Positions 22,390 to 35,519 of a stretch of 64,000 nt of DNA are shown here, one piece after another. The stretch comes from Strongylocentrotus droebachiensis (lineage: Eukaryota; Echinodermata; Echinoidea; Camarodonta; Strongylocentrotidae). A program made the translations under genes and the position numbers. The stretch covers positions 1 through 64,000 of the forward strand of contig JAVYIG010002369.1 of NCBI GenBank assembly GCA_035222895.1. Reading direction: 5' to 3'. The notes under the pieces were generated by a model. That model ran no database searches. It was not told where the DNA came from and worked only from the letters and a program-made list of their open reading frames with translations. How positions within the stretch are numbered: the stretch's first letter is position 1; each line of letters starts with the position of its first letter.

Positions 22390-25329
22390 GTAATATTTGT
22401 AAGGTGCCAAATTCACCTTAAAATTGTCTTTCCAGGCGCAGTAGTGCAACAGATGTAACAAAAATATATGTGACAAAGGTGTAAATTTAGTAGGATACAA
22501 CACAATTATAATTTTTCTAAAGAAATAAAAATTGCACTTAATTATAAGCCAAATCGAACAGCTATTTCATTAAATGAATAAAAACAAAATTGAAGAAAAG
22601 GGTTGTAAGTTTGTCAGGTTTTCCATAGTATGATCGCAAACATGTGAGGCATATCATGGCGCTTACGACGATCACAGATTTTGAAGAAAAAAAATCATAT
22701 GACAATGTCAATAGCCTAGTACATTATCTTTTCATATGTTTGAATCGTATCATAACGTTCCTGTTTTTTCTTGTAATCAATACGATAAGTAATTCAACTG
22801 CCTGTTGGTGTTGGTTTCTTGATAGTCTGTCCGGTAGCGTTAAAGGTAATACAAAGTTTTGGGAAATTTTGAAAATTGGGTGGATAATGAATCTTTACAA
22901 TTTTGATATATTTGGATGCCCCTGTGGATGTATTATAAGCACTAACAAACTTAACCCCCAAAACACTTCTGTTTTCGAGAAAAATTGAAATTTTTTTTTT
23001 ACCGGTGCTCCCGGTAAATTTTGATAAATTTCAAATAACGCCTACGGCCGTACTATGGTAGCTGCGACCATGAAAATCTCAGAATATGTAGTTGAGATAT
23101 ATAATTTCCAAACCGGAATAGCTAATCGGTCGATTTTAGTCAAGAAACATTGTTTTATAGCTTAACTAATATCTTGACCTTGAGAGGGAGCTATACACAT
23201 AAAGAGTTTATTATTCATAATTTCAAAACTTTAGACTCGATTTCAACCGGAACAACGATCAATGAATATTGTAGGAACGTATATGCTTCCAATATGTTCA
23301 TTTTAACCAAATTCATGACCCCATACCAAAACTTTGTAATACCTTTAAATATCAATATACCACGTGATTCTCATGCAACGATTACATTTCCGATATACTT
23401 TATATTCTCGAACTGTAGGCGTCTTTATTCAAAAAGCGACTTTAAGGATGAGATGCCTCTTTTTGCAATTTAGCTTATACCCACAATTTTATTCTGCTTT
23501 AATTACCACTAAACCAACCTTCCTTGATCGTTGTGGCTACTAAGTGCCATGAGCGTGAGGGTAAATCTTTGCGGGTGTGGCTAAACCCTCTTGCCTGAAT
23601 ATTAATTTTCTGGTTTCTATATTTTTGCGACAGAACAAATCTGCGAACTATTGTCTTCCAATTCAGTCAAACCCTTAAGTGCTTGTATAGGAATAGATAC
23701 TAAAAATTAACGTGAAAAAACACACGTTTGTCACTAAAGCTACACGTCTGCCATTTTTTTTAATATGCCTTTGTCGCAATGATCTATATTTCTGTGGTTT
23801 ATTCGACAAGGGAAAGCAGAATCACAATTGTGGTTTTAGTATACAGTACTACCGTTGTAAATATTTTCTTTAAACCGGTTTGCTGTACTTCAATTTGAAT
23901 TGTCAGTAGCTACGAATTCTATGTTTAATCAAATTGTGTCTTTCGGACTACTCCACCGGGAAATTACGTGGTCCCGTTAATGAGTCAATTCATTTCCTGA
24001 CTCACCACTTCTTGCGGCTTATACACGGAGGGAGGGACACTTCTCATTGTCACAACGGGTGAAGTTATACGAAAAGGTCGAATCGTACATCGACATGCCG
24101 ATTGGCGGTAAGCAGGTATGAACATGTGGCAATGTGAACGACGCTTAGGGTAGTGTCGGATGTACAGCTTAGGTTACTGTCAACGTGTGTAGGTGTGTGG
24201 ATGTGTTTCTATTTTTTCCCGCTGCTGCTCACTGTCGGTGCCATCTAAATAAAAAACATAGAGTATATCAACATTTGAAACTCCCAGCTAGGCTTATTGA
24301 ATATCGTAACAGTTGACATATGCATACACGTATTCATGCTGCAAACAAATTTGAGCACTATGTAACCTAACGCCTTGCAAAACGATTTTCCTTCATAAAT
24401 TTATGAAGTGAACATCTATGTTTTAATTTATATCGTTTCTGCACATTTAGAATATGCAGTATAAACATTAAGAATGAAGACAAAAGGGAAATAATATATT
24501 CTACGTGATGGTTTTTTTAAAAAGGGGTACTAAGAAATTTAAGGGCGCGTCGAAGTATGAACCGAGAAGCATTATGGAATCCCCCTACCTTCTCGAAAAT
24601 GTGAAACCAACAACATCAAGTTAACAGTCCCATGTATCATGCATATAAACTTCAAGTGCTATCATTCTCAGAGCTTGAATGCTAGAGTAGTTGATTCCCG
24701 TACGCAAAGGGTTTATATACCTCAACGGTAAAACAATACAAAACGGATATCAACTTATATACCTTCCATTATTTATCATTACAGGCAATAACGGCCTCCG
24801 TCCCATTGTAAACTAGTACCCCTTCAATAATCTGCACATTACTCACGGTCAAGGCTTTGATATTGCTAATAAGATATCTATTACAGTATTACACAATCAT
24901 AATCTCTATTCATTTGGTCGTCACGAAATGGCGCCTTATATATTCTTGGCTCAATACAAGACGTGGGATACAATTAATTCATCAAATGAGATACTTCATA
25001 CATCGGATCGCGTGCTTCTGAATTGAGAATACGTCTGTTTCACTACAGGATGCGGTAGTATAAATGACAATACATAGAGGGAGGAACAACTATTAGGTTT
25101 GTGTACACTCTTTATCAAAATGATCCCGATTATTTTCTTGTGGACACAGAATTGATATAAACTTAATGCCAAAAATATTAAAATCAATAAACATGGGTGC
25201 AAATGTATTTCTTTTATGTGTGCTCTTTAATACACGCTTCTAATATGTCTGCTCTTATTTATGCTAAGATCCGTTTCACTTTCATTTTCACATCTGAGCG
25301 TATAGTTTAAATTAGGGTTAGTTATTATG
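22390..25329. other. Spacer, no gene seen
   Basis: Open frames of about 110 codons (22644-22988, 23150-23473) are Phe/Ile/Asn/Thr-rich, lack recognisable motifs and are best taken as chance. No structured repeat was found. Confidence 0.4.
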
Positions 25330-25730
25330 ACACCTTCATCATGATCGATGTTTTTCCATTATAATTATATTTTTCCTGTGCACTTTCCAAAGCTATTCCT
25401 ATTCTATAATTTTCTTTTTAGTTTGAATCCATTTACTATCATTTAAGGAAGCCCTCGAATTTCATTCTCACAATCGACATAATTCTGTGTGAGTTTGAAT
25501 AGGTTTGGTTAAATGGCATCCAATCATGATCGATTTTTTCCCATGATGATAATTATATTCAACCCTGGACACTATTAATAGCCATTTTGGTACTTGTGTC
25601 TAGGTTCAAACATATTTGATGTGTTTGTCTAATCTGGAAAGTATCTGCTTGAATGTTATTCTTACTTTCGTATTTATTTTCAATGAGTTTTATTAGCTTC
25701 ATTTAAATGGCATTCCAATAAGGGAGTTTA
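25330..25730. repeat. Degenerate tandem repeat, period about 185 bp
   Basis: The phrase CATGATCGATGTTTTTCC and following AATTATATT at about 25340-25375 recur as CATGATCGATTTTTTCCC and AATTATATT at about 25525-25560. The segment GGTTAAATGGCATCCAATCA near 25508 is echoed by TTTAAATGGCATTCCAATAA near 25703. About two to two and a half diverged units. Confidence 0.55.
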
Positions 25731-25734
25731 CCGA

Positions 25735-26820
25735 TAGCACATGGTACAAATGACCCCAAATATCCACAGATCTTTTACACATGGAGCAGTTCCACTTTGA
25801 GCATATTAGAATAATAACTGCCAAAGTCCTAGATGTGCTTCATGAATACCTTTCGTTTGCCCTCTTGAAAAAAATACTTCCACCTGCGTATCATAGAATG
25901 TACCGTTGGTGCATAAATTAATAATGTTACATAACTTTCATGAGCGCATTTCCAGTATTCATCTCTGTGGGTTTTACCTTTTTGGTACAAATGACCTTTA
26001 TCTGCCCATGCGCAGATTGTATCTGTAAACTCCTTTATTAAATCTGGCATTTAGCTGTAATCCGAAAATAAAATATTTTCCCTCGGCGCAACTTTGAACA
26101 GCGAACGAAGTATTCAGTGCTTAGATACCATGTTACATTCAACATTGATATGGTCTTTGTTATTATTTTTCAGCATTTTGAGAGTTAGTAGGTACGGTAA
26201 CTGCCTACCCGCACAGATACAAAAGTCGGATATGAACTTTATTTCGAAGGCCGTGGATACGAAGGTCCGATAACGCGACTATAAAGAATTGATAGTTTAC
26301 ATCCGTGCAGGAAACTGATAAAAAGCAACAAAAGACAAGCCTGATTAATAATAATAAATGTTAAAAAGAGGACTACCGGATTTGAATAGGGATAGAGAAT
26401 GAAAAATAATATTCTAATTTGTTTGCGTCTTACTGTACATTATCTCCAATAAAAAGCTGCATACTGATCAAGCGATTTCATTGTGAAAAAAATTGTCTGG
26501 AAGCTATTGGAAAAAAGGTGATTATGTACATACTCATACTACTGTGCAACCCGATCTTGCTAAAGATCACATCCACTGCATACATAAATGGACTTATGGG
26601 ACTACACTCAAATTGCTGATCCAAACTTTTCAATACCAATACATCACAATGTTGACACTTATCTCGCGCTCTTACAGTAACTGCATCACGTTTTACAAAC
26701 TTATTAAAATAAGTTTACATACATTAACTTAGAAAACTTAATATAGATTCTAAGAACATGATTTATGTAATGGCTAAAATTGAAAGTTCCTCAGGGACAA
26801 TTGGAAAACAAAATGAGATA
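25735..26820. other. Spacer, no gene seen
   Basis: Short open frames only, including a 73-codon minus frame (25829-26050) without recognised motifs. Confidence 0.4.
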
Positions 26821-26821
26821 A

Positions 26822-26897
26822 TAATAATAATAATATTTAATTTTTATATAGCGCTTGAAACAAATGTCTCTTAGCGCTTTACAAATATACAAATATT
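26822..26897 (-). mobile_element. SINE 3' tail fragment
   Basis: On the minus strand the order is GTAAAGCGCTAAGAGACA, then AAGCGCTATATAAAAATT and a long ATT repeat. The paired AGCGCT motifs followed by ATATAAA and an ATT tail are typical of the 3' end of tRNA-derived SINEs seen widely in marine invertebrates. The 5' parts are absent. Confidence 0.55.
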
Positions 26898-26899
26898 CC

Positions 26900-27984
26900 A
26901 AAAGCTTCGTGCATTCTTAAGAACAAAAATACTCTTCCAACTTGACATCGTCTTTCCACAGTGATTATGAACTCCAGAAAGTATATGAGGCTATTTTACA
27001 AAATACAAAATGTTTATAAAGTAGTGATTATATTTCACCTCATTAGAATCAGATTACAGTCGTACGATATAAAAAATACAATATAACAAAAATGCAATAA
27101 TGTTTTTTTTAATATTCCACATTTATTACAAGGATACCAAAGAATGTGTATAAATAGCCTATTCATAGTTTCTTCGTTGTTTTGTTCTGTTACTGTTATG
27201 GGTTTATATTCATGATTGTTAATGAGGTCTGTAGTTACCAAACAGGGCCTCATGGAAGACCACCACTATTGGTGAAAATGTGCTACCCAGCAAACATTGT
27301 CAGAAATGAATAAAGGAATAAGAATTCAGCCCACTCTTTAAACTTGTAAAGTTTACGGAGCCTTCTTTCCAATATTGACTATGAGGAGCAAGATGGGGAC
27401 CGACCTCTAAATATAGACAGTACTGCATAGTTCATGATTTACCTACACCAAACTTTACACCATTGCAAATATTGGATCGAACACAGCTGTCCCCAATCAG
27501 GATTTCTTTCCGCAGATATGTTTCCAAATAGGTTCAAAATGGGGGATAAGCAACAACGCAAAATCGTATATGTGCCCTTATTTACAAATACCTATTTTAC
27601 AAATGTAACCAAAACTATTATTTTTGTATAATTGATTTCTAAATACTTTCTATTCAACCATATTAAACATGAAGTATAGATTAAGAGTTTGAATAGGCTA
27701 CTCCTGATGTTCTTAATATAGGACCAATAAAATGCTGAGAACATCCAATTGTATTCATCCTACACTGTTTATGCGGAAAACCTTATATTTTAAATAATAA
27801 TGGAACTAAATTGAGTCATGACTCTCGAATGATCCCTTTTTCATAGGTAGAGTGTTTTGTTTCTTAGCTCTGGTATACAATCATAATTGTCAGCTGCAAT
27901 AATAATCAGTGTTCAATGTGACCCCCCCCCCCCATATCGATGCTCATCGAACTCAAGGCCTGCTTCATAACGGTATCCGATTTA
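26900..27984. other. Spacer with C homopolymer near 27922
   Basis: No gene or defined element seen. Confidence 0.4.
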
Positions 27985-28200
27985 GTTCAAGTTCAAGTTT
28001 ATTTGTCTTCCAGAAAACACATGTGACAAAATATAATAGAGTATAATCATAACAGTACAATAACAGTACAATGTAGAATAGAGAAATACGAGGAGACCTT
28101 GGTTGAAACACAGCTTGTTAAGTTAAGGCCCCCTCATATGATGTGACAAAGATAACTTATTCATGAATACAACAACAAATATGGAATATATAAAACTATT
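27985..28200 (-). mobile_element. Possible LINE 3' end with TTGAAC tail
   Basis: On the minus strand the segment ends in CAAATAAACTTGAACTTGAA, a tandem hexamer tail of the type that ends CR1/L2-like LINEs. The sequence 5' of it is non-coding and would be the 3' UTR. Only the tail motif supports the call. Confidence 0.35.
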
Positions 28201-28539
28201 TACAAAATACTCTCAGAGAACAACTACCCAACGATGCATCGACCACAGCATGGATGACTACAACAAGTATACCTGAAGATGCGCACATCCCCATCACACC
28301 GGGTGAGCTAAAATAAATGAGCTAAAAAAAATGTATTATATGAGCAAAAATCAACCCACCCATGGGAGGGCGATCTAATATGGACAAACCCAAGCTGACA
28401 CCAAGCCGAGACATTGATGAGTTATTGCTCTCTGAGTGCAGAGGTCAAGAACGACAAGTAGGAATATATGGTATATGTACAGATGAGAAAGAAGAAGAAA
28501 AAAAGAAAAGGAATAGAAGGGGATTATGTCAAAGTCAAG

Positions 28540-28712
28540 AAATAACAACAAAAAAAGTGGTGGTCTCCCCTGGCTGGAGAGTGATACAATTGTAGATTAA
28601 CGTCTTGTCAAAGGGTTCTAGTGTCGCGCCAACGCTTGAACTCGAGACCTTCTTGATCTCAGGTCAAGCCAATTTTGAAACCACTCGACTTCTCACTCGA
28701 ACTAAACCTGTA
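28540..28712 (-). mobile_element. tRNA-derived SINE (head and core)
   Basis: The minus strand begins with a tRNA-like head: A-box-like AAGTCGAGTGGTTTC, then TTGACCTGAGATCAAG, then B-box-like TCTCGAGTTCAAGC. The core follows as TTTGACAAGACGTTAATC, then TCACTCTCCAGCCAGGGGAG. Box spacing fits a Ser/Leu- or Glu-type tRNA ancestor. It carries too many changes to be a functional tRNA. Confidence 0.6.
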
Positions 28713-28950
28713 TAAAGCACATGCCTTTAAAGCGATTCATATCTTGGGAGGGTATTTAATCCTAGCATACCGGAGAACACGAGTAAAGTTTTAAAATCAC
28801 GGTTTCGATTTACGACTAGATTCGTGGCCCAACAGCAATTAAATCGTCGGTTGCCGTCAAGGAGGCCGATACTGCCATTGACATTACATACAGTTAACAA
28901 CTATAGCATCCATACCCTTACCAACTTTTGTATTTTTTAAATATGTTAAA

Positions 28951-29107
28951 TTTAGATTTGTCCTGATAAATGTTTCTTGAAAATGTGACACATTGAAAAT
29001 AACATCTATAACAAGTATTGAAAAAGGACCTAATGGAGGTGGTCAACCTTTCATTTTTGAGTTACGAAAACAAACCAAAAATATCAAATTTACAAGGGGC
29101 ATGACTA
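28951..29107 (+). repeat. Diverged dispersed repeat, copy 1
   Basis: Shares TTTAGATTTGTC, TGTTTCTTGA, ACATCTA, AAGTATT and TTGAGTTACGAAAA, in order, with 51218-51366. It overlaps the 5' part of the open frame at 28993-29523. Family unknown. Confidence 0.5.
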
Positions 29108-29523
29108 ATTTAATTTCCAACTGGAGCAGTTACGGCCTTCAGGCCTGGCAGCTGACGACATTTTCATTGGAAGTCATGAAGGTGTGTCGCCATATTGGAA
29201 GTTCAAGGATGCGTCAACGTTGGGCAGCAGATTCAGGGTCACTTCAGATATTAAACCGGATACCAGAAAATATTAAAGTGTGTTGGATACCAGCGGAAAG
29301 TATAAGTGGACCTTGGGAGACTTGTGATTTACACTTGAAGTATAGACGACAAACTTTTTCATTTAACAGTCGCCCCTCGCTGATATACAACTGTCTTCCA
29401 ATAATTATTTTCAAACATTTATTAAGTTTGCGATTTCACCGTGTTGGAAGTCACAAAAAGGGACTGTCGGGTTTGAAGGAGAGTGGATATTTTCTCAATT
29501 TTGTCCAAAATAGTATTAATTGA
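28993..29523 (+). CDS. Unassigned 176-codon open frame
   Basis: This is the second-longest non-low-complexity frame in the window. The product starts MKITSITSIEKGPNGGGQPF and includes SRMRQRWAADSGSLQ and a hydrophobic stretch near residue 130. No family, signal peptide or motif was recognised. The first 38 or so codons lie in a dispersed repeat, which argues against a conserved gene with this start. It may be chance, a repeat-derived frame or part of an exon. Confidence 0.15.
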   Translation: MKITSITSIEKGPNGGGQPFIFELRKQTKNIKFTRGMTNLISNWSSYGLQAWQLTTFSLEVMKVCRHIGSSRMRQRWAADSGSLQILNRIPENIKVCWIPAESISGPWETCDLHLKYRRQTFSFNSRPSLIYNCLPIIIFKHLLSLRFHRVGSHKKGLSGLKESGYFLNFVQNSIN

Positions 29524-29529
29524 TAATAT

Positions 29530-30720
29530 ATGGAGATTTGGTGAGAGATGATGAAAAACAAATCAATATAGGTATTTTTCGGTGCGTGAGTGGAGTCCTG
29601 AAAAGGACTGATCAACCAGGTTTTAAATGCGGAGAAAAAAAAGAAGATAAAGATTTTAAAAAAATAGGTTGACTGTTCGCCCTCAAGAGTGAGTCCTATT
29701 TCAGTTGGTTCTATCGAAGATCCTTAAATCTATGCTTTTAAGCAAAACATCCGTATAGAGCATATCCAGTAACCACATTTTTGAGAAAACGTTCTGCTAC
29801 TAGACAATTGAAAAGTTAGATGTGGTTTAATTTTCATATCAGATTTACAGAAGATGCAACTGTTCCCAATGTTTGTGGCAAGGGTTTTCCATTTTCAAAA
29901 TCTGGGTGGGGTGCTAATGAGGTAATATTCTGGAGCGTATGCAATTTGCGCAAAATAGGAACCCTGAGGGCAATAGCAATGTGGGACATGTGATATCTCC
30001 ATACCTAGAAGCGTTTAAAAACCACAAGGTATCAATTACAATTTCATCTCGTGAACATGATTTATTGGGGGCGTTCGGAGCAATAGTGGCGCCGCCGTGT
30101 GGGCGCCGTCAAGGGTTAGGGGATGTTGAATTAAAGATAAGTTAATCCAATACGCAGTGTTTTCATACATAGAGATTTAACATACTTTATCCTCACTTGT
30201 TACTATCTCACCTACTTTCACATATTTTGTTACGAATGAGAGCGGGAAAATCGCCCCTGTTTGTCCCACTTGCTACGCCCTTTTCACATGGCCTCGAATG
30301 CGGTTACATCACTGTGGAGGAAGACAAATCGGAGAACAATACATTCTAAGGAGAACGATAGAAGAGGGAAGGGAGCGCAAGGGAAAACAGAACAAAAGAA
30401 CGGAAAATTGATGTTAAAAGTTTGCTGGGAGGCATGATAGAAGTATGATACATTTTCACAAACAGAAGGAAAAGCCCTGATCTAATTATATAACCGAGAC
30501 AAACAAAAGAAAGTGGCATGTCCCAGTTGTTGACCTAAGTATTGCTTCGGGGAAATTACATTCATTCTATTCTTTTCTTTTTCTTGTTCCACCAATGTTA
30601 TGATACCGTTAGCACAACATGTCAATCTGTAGGCATAACTTGAAACTTTAAAATCTACAATTATGTGGGCTTTTAAATGCGGGATATATGTGCAGCAATA
30701 TAAGGCGGAAAAACCTCGTA
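29530..30720. other. Spacer, no gene seen
   Basis: No recognised element. A small GC-rich patch lies at about 30075-30115. Confidence 0.35.
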
Positions 30721-31290
30721 AGAGAGAGAGAGGGAGAACAAAATTAGTGCTATGATATTTACTGTACACCAAGAACGGGCGGAGGAGAACAAGACGAATA
30801 AGGCTGAAAATAAAGTCTAGTATTACACAGTGAGGGATTGAGAGAGGGATAGTGATAGTTAATAAAGAGAACCCTGGAAAATGTGAATGATGAGGTAAAA
30901 GAAAGAGAAGGACAGAGGGAGGCACACACACATATACACACGCAGTATGATAGAAGAGGGGGGGGGGGCTGGAAAATAAGAGGAAAAGAGGGGGGAGTTG
31001 GCGGACAGAACATAAGATAGGGAAATAGTAAGGATAAGATAAAAGAGACAGACATAAAGAGAGAGACACACATCGAGACATAGAGATTGAAATAAGCAGA
31101 AACAGAGAGGAATATAGAGAGTTAAGAAGGATTAGATAAGAGAGATAGACATAATGAGAGAGAGACTCACACACATAGAGACACATATATAGTGAGATAA
31201 GCAAACACAGAGAGGAAGGAGAGAGATAGTAAGGAAGAGATAAGAGAGAGAGAGAGAGACAGACAGAGATAGAGAGTGAGATAAGCAGAA
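30721..31290 (+). repeat. Imperfect (GA)n-rich purine tract
   Basis: About 570 bp of mainly AGAGA/GAGAC-type purine-rich sequence on the plus strand, with pockets of CA repeat and a G run near 30959-30968. Several Ser/Leu-rich minus-strand frames here are products of this composition. Confidence 0.75.
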
Positions 31291-31294
31291 ACAG

Positions 31295-34200
31295 AGATTG
31301 AGAGGGGAGACGAAGACAGTGTATAAACTGCAATGGACTCAAGATGACACAATGCATTCAATGGATATACTATGGTGAGAAAGGGGGAATGAAGATGCGG
31401 TGAGCCAGACAAATCGCTCATTTTATGTATTCCCAAGTGCCTCATAGAGTCTTCCATTTTATTCGAGTCCAATATTGTCTCAGAAAGACAATTCTTCTCT
31501 TTATTTTCCTGGGGAGTTTTGCAAAACACATCATACTTTTTTGTAAAAAGTATCCACAATTATATCTCCTCACAAATCTTTAACCCTCATTTAATCCCAT
31601 TTGATATGTCCTAGCCTGAAGTTATATGAATACAATGTTTGAGAATATCCATTAGTATGATTTCATTTCCAATGTTTTATTTTATATTCATATATTTTTT
31701 GGTTTTATTCTTAATATTTAATCTTTAATATATTTCACGATCATCCGGTGAGGCTATACCTTATACAGAAATGTGATTTATTTTGGTAAAACGCAGGCAT
31801 TAGCTAGTTGTTGCTTTTCTTTCGTTTATTGTATTTCTTATTGTAATTATCATTTATATATTTTTTTGTAATTCCTACTACCCTTCATTAATTCGAATGA
31901 GAGATTAACAAAGATATATGTCTCTAGCCATTTATCTATTCATTTTTTGTGTTGATTTCAGTGTTTCTTTGTTTTCTATTAATATTTCCTGCATTCTCAA
32001 AAGAGCTTTTCACAATTCTTTTTTTCGAGATATATTTCTTTTGTGAGTTGACCTTGCATTCGTATTCTTGTTCAACTTAAATTTATAGAAAACCTTTATA
32101 TCAGACGTTAAAAGAAATCGAGGAATTAAAGAGTTCGACATGCATGGATTTTAAATTCGCACCACTGCTTTTTATCAAATTATTATGGTAAAAGGCATAG
32201 GTTGGATTGATTACAAAGTAAATCGTATATGAAACGTGATATTTTCCGTATTCTGAAGATGCAAGAAACTCGTGTCACGTAAGTTTTTGGGCCTCAATCG
32301 ATTTCCTTCCTATTTCGTTGACATTTAATTTCAGAGGCCCTGTAGTTTGGCTTTAACGAAACATTAAAACAGAAATTCATAGATACACGCACATCATCGC
32401 CCACGTTCGGCCTTGAACTTTGTTAAAGAACCTACGATGGTAAAAGTCTGAATCTGGTTTTAATTACATTAAATATGTGCATTTTAGATTGTTCGAAATC
32501 TTCAAACAGTAACGAAACAAAGCGGACATATGCTCTTTGATCTAGATATCCACACGCAGATAATGAATAATCCAGTTTCTTGCTTTTAATCTATTTGATT
32601 ATAGGTATAAATAAGAGCGCTAAATTAATTTATTTTCCACAAAGACTTTCAAAACCTACTGCAGAATCATTAATGAAACACGATCGCAGCTATCTGCAAA
32701 GGAGAGCTCAAGGGCAATTTGAATACCATATTGTATGTATAAATCATGTCTTTATTACGTAACAGTCATTGTCATGTTCCCACAACTAAATAGGTGACGC
32801 ACAACTAAAATTGCCCCGGGTTGCTTTTTCGCTATTGTGTTGCATGCATTTAATGGATGTTCTATAATCATCGAAATAGTAAATTATATATTAGCGTAAA
32901 AGGGTCTGACTAATTAAATGGGCGTAGTTGACTCAGTCACTAATCAGTATCTAGAGAACCACAGAAGCTGGGCAAGTTTTAACCAAATTTAAAAGAAGAC
33001 TTTTCATAACTCTCAAAAGAGTTGAGTAAAATTTTACTAAATTCTTCAGTAAAAAGGGTGAAGTTGTATTTCCCGAATCGCTCTCTAGATAGCCAGTGAA
33101 TGTATTGTGGTCATAGGTGGTCGTTGAAGACGCAATATAAACAAATTTGCATTTTTACCCCAATTCCGATAATGGTTTAAATGTCCACCTTATGTATTTT
33201 GCTCATCTCTTTTTTTTAACATGATTTCCATTTGGACATTTTAAGCACAAGTTCAGTATTGTCAAGACTCATAAGATTAACTACATTTACATTTACATTT
33301 ACCTTATTGATATACAAACGACGCTAGCGAAGAAATCATTTACGAGGAAAAAGTGTCATCCAAACTGTCTTCGTCAATATTAATCAATTTTTAATGCGGA
33401 AGGGATTCTAACGTGATAGGTTAAAAAGAGAAAAGAAAAAGGTGCTTCCAGAAATTGTTGCCGGATGTCAATTCTCTGTGGGACATTAGATGTCAAAGAC
33501 AATCTATATCATATCAAACGTTCAGATAACCGTACCGGAGTGTGAGATTTATGATATCGAAGAGAAACTACCCATGACACGGTCGTCACTTTCAATTCCT
33601 GTGTAGCTTGGCACTTTATATTTTTAAAGAGAAAATTGAGTTTTAGTTATTATGTAATAATTCATTGAGCTTTCTCAATCTTTTTATGTCAGGTTGGCAG
33701 AATAACCTTGCAGAAATATACACGGAAGAGGATGAATCTTCTGATACCCCCATATTTAGAAAAAATTACTTCAAAAAGCTAAAGAGATTTTGTCAAAGTT
33801 CATGCCATATACGTGCAGTCCCATACATACCAATTAATGTGTGTAGTATTTGATAATCGGTGGAGTAATCCCTTTAAAAGCAGCTCACCCAGGAAGCTTT
33901 ACTTTGAAATAGGAAGCTATACCATTATACTAGTGCGTATGACTGTCTGCAATATTGAGTTAAGGTAATAATTTGTTTAGCTTTCTCGATCTTTTTATGT
34001 CAGGTTTTGAAAAACTACTGTTCCCTCATAAATGATTCATTATCATTTTGATGATTCTAAACCAATTATCATGTACATAATCAGCATTTCTCAATTGCTT
34101 CTAGACACTTTTATTTTACAATGTAATCACTGAACCATAACTCAAGTTTATATCTTTAACATTATAGCTAGTCACGAGTTCTTGACATTATACTTCATGA

Positions 34201-34660
34201 GGAAATTGCTTCAAGATATTCCGTAAACAGCAGTTTATCGTGCAGAATAAGGTTTGTTTGTATAAAAGCAAAAGGAAAATATTTCTGAAGAGCATAGCAC
34301 TCATGTTTTTTATACGAAACGGAGTGTTAATCACATGTGTTTGTGCCAAGCAGCTTTATTACACCACCCAGTGACTCTCTCTTTCTCTCTTTACTCAGCT
34401 CCAATACATTTCCGTCAAAATCCTTTTAATAGATTGTAAAACATTTTTAATCCATAAATACTTTATTACCACAATGCTAGGGCATCTTTTAAAGTGAAAC
34501 AGTCTCTTTCCTCGCTGCGAAAAGGTCTTAAAAATTGTAAGAAAAAAAAAATTCTTCGAGCTACATTCTGACGAAATGAATTGACATAATAACTGAAAGA
34601 AAAAAAAAGATCGTAAAGGCGTTCCAAAATTCAGTTGAAATCTTGTTCGGATTGCATTAA
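31295..34660. other. Spacer with one 42-bp direct repeat pair
   Basis: No gene seen. A segment at 33654-33695 (containing CTTTTTATGTCAGGTT) recurs at 33965-34006 with about five differences. The intervening 270 bp shows no further similarity. A short ACATTT hexamer run lies near 33280-33300. Confidence 0.4.
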
Positions 34661-34666
34661 GCGACA

Positions 34667-35042
34667 TTGGCCGCGTTCATGCTTGATTTTGACGGCCAGA
34701 ATCAGGCATCTGTTACGTGTTTAGTTTAAAACACGCTTGCGTTCATGCTCACTTTTGTAGAATCACCGAAAAACGGCGATCACGAACGCCGATCGTAAAC
34801 TCACAAAAAGATGCGTTTACAATTGTAAACGCGTTTAAATGGGGTCAACGTACTGACCTCTAGTGGGTCTACGTAGCATGCACAGTGAAGGTCACACAAT
34901 GCCACACAAGGAGAATTGCCTGGATGAGCCAGAGAAGTAAGCATGAACAGCTACACCGTGGAACTGCGATCACGATGAGCGTTTACGATGAGCGTTTCAG
35001 ATCGCTCATTCTACCTTCAAAATCAAGCATGAACGCGCCCAA
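34667..35042. mobile_element. Terminal-inverted-repeat element, 376 bp
   Basis: The left end TTGGCCGCGTTCATGCTTGA and following TTTTGA is mirrored at the right end, which reads, inverted, TTGGGCGCGTTCATGCTTGA then TTTTGA: 25 of 26 match. The interior has more inverted pieces (for example GCGATCACGA, and the palindromic CGTTTACAATTGTAAACG). No clear target duplication could be set, so the superfamily is open. No coding capacity. Confidence 0.65.
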
Positions 35043-35214
35043 TAGAGAAGGCTATTGAAAGCCTTGTTCAGATATGTGGAGGTAAACTTAAGTGTTTTTT
35101 TTTGTTGTAAGATGATGTTATTGTAATCCGCTTGATATTCCTGTATCTTATAATACAGAGGAAAGGGGAATGCGCGTAGCATCTTTGTTGCGCGGATTTT
35201 CAATTCATTTTCAC

Positions 35215-35508
35215 GGTTCTAGGACACCTACCCCCTCAATATCAACCCCCGGATAACCACCCCCAGTCAACTACCCCCTATGACAAGTACCCCCTAGGGC
35301 AACCACGCTCTAGGACGACTACAACGGGACAACTACCCCCGGACAACTGCCCCCCCAGATAACTACCCGTGGGGTACTCGTCCTAGAGGGTGGTTGCCCT
35401 ACGGGGTAGTTGTCATAGGAGGTAGTTGTCCTAGCGGGTAGTTGACTGGGGGGAGGGGGGGGGGGGGGTTATCCGGTTGGATGACCAGGGGGTAGGTGTC
35501 CGGATACG
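35215..35508. mobile_element. Foldback element with arms of about 15-bp tandem units (TU-like)
   Basis: The 9-bp CATTTTCAC at 35206-35214 and 35509-35517 flanks the element. The left half is a run of degenerate units of 14-16 bp of type GGACAACTACCCCCT. The right half carries the same units in the opposite orientation. Matching landmarks in the two arms occur in the same order: GGACACCTACCCCCT, GGATAACC, CCCCAGTCAACTACCC, TATGACAA, AGGGCAACCAC, CTCTAGGACGA. Arms are about 35221-35322 and 35385-35503. A G homopolymer has expanded near 35450-35468. Inverted arms made of short tandem units and a target duplication of about 8 bp recall the sea-urchin TU foldback elements. Confidence 0.7.
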
Positions 35509-35519
35509 CATTTTCACAT

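Noticed and set aside
30482-31357. 291-codon minus-strand open frame, Ser/Leu-rich
   Set aside because: It translates the purine-rich (GA)n tract in antisense. Low-complexity composition and repeated overlapping frames explain it; there are no domains.
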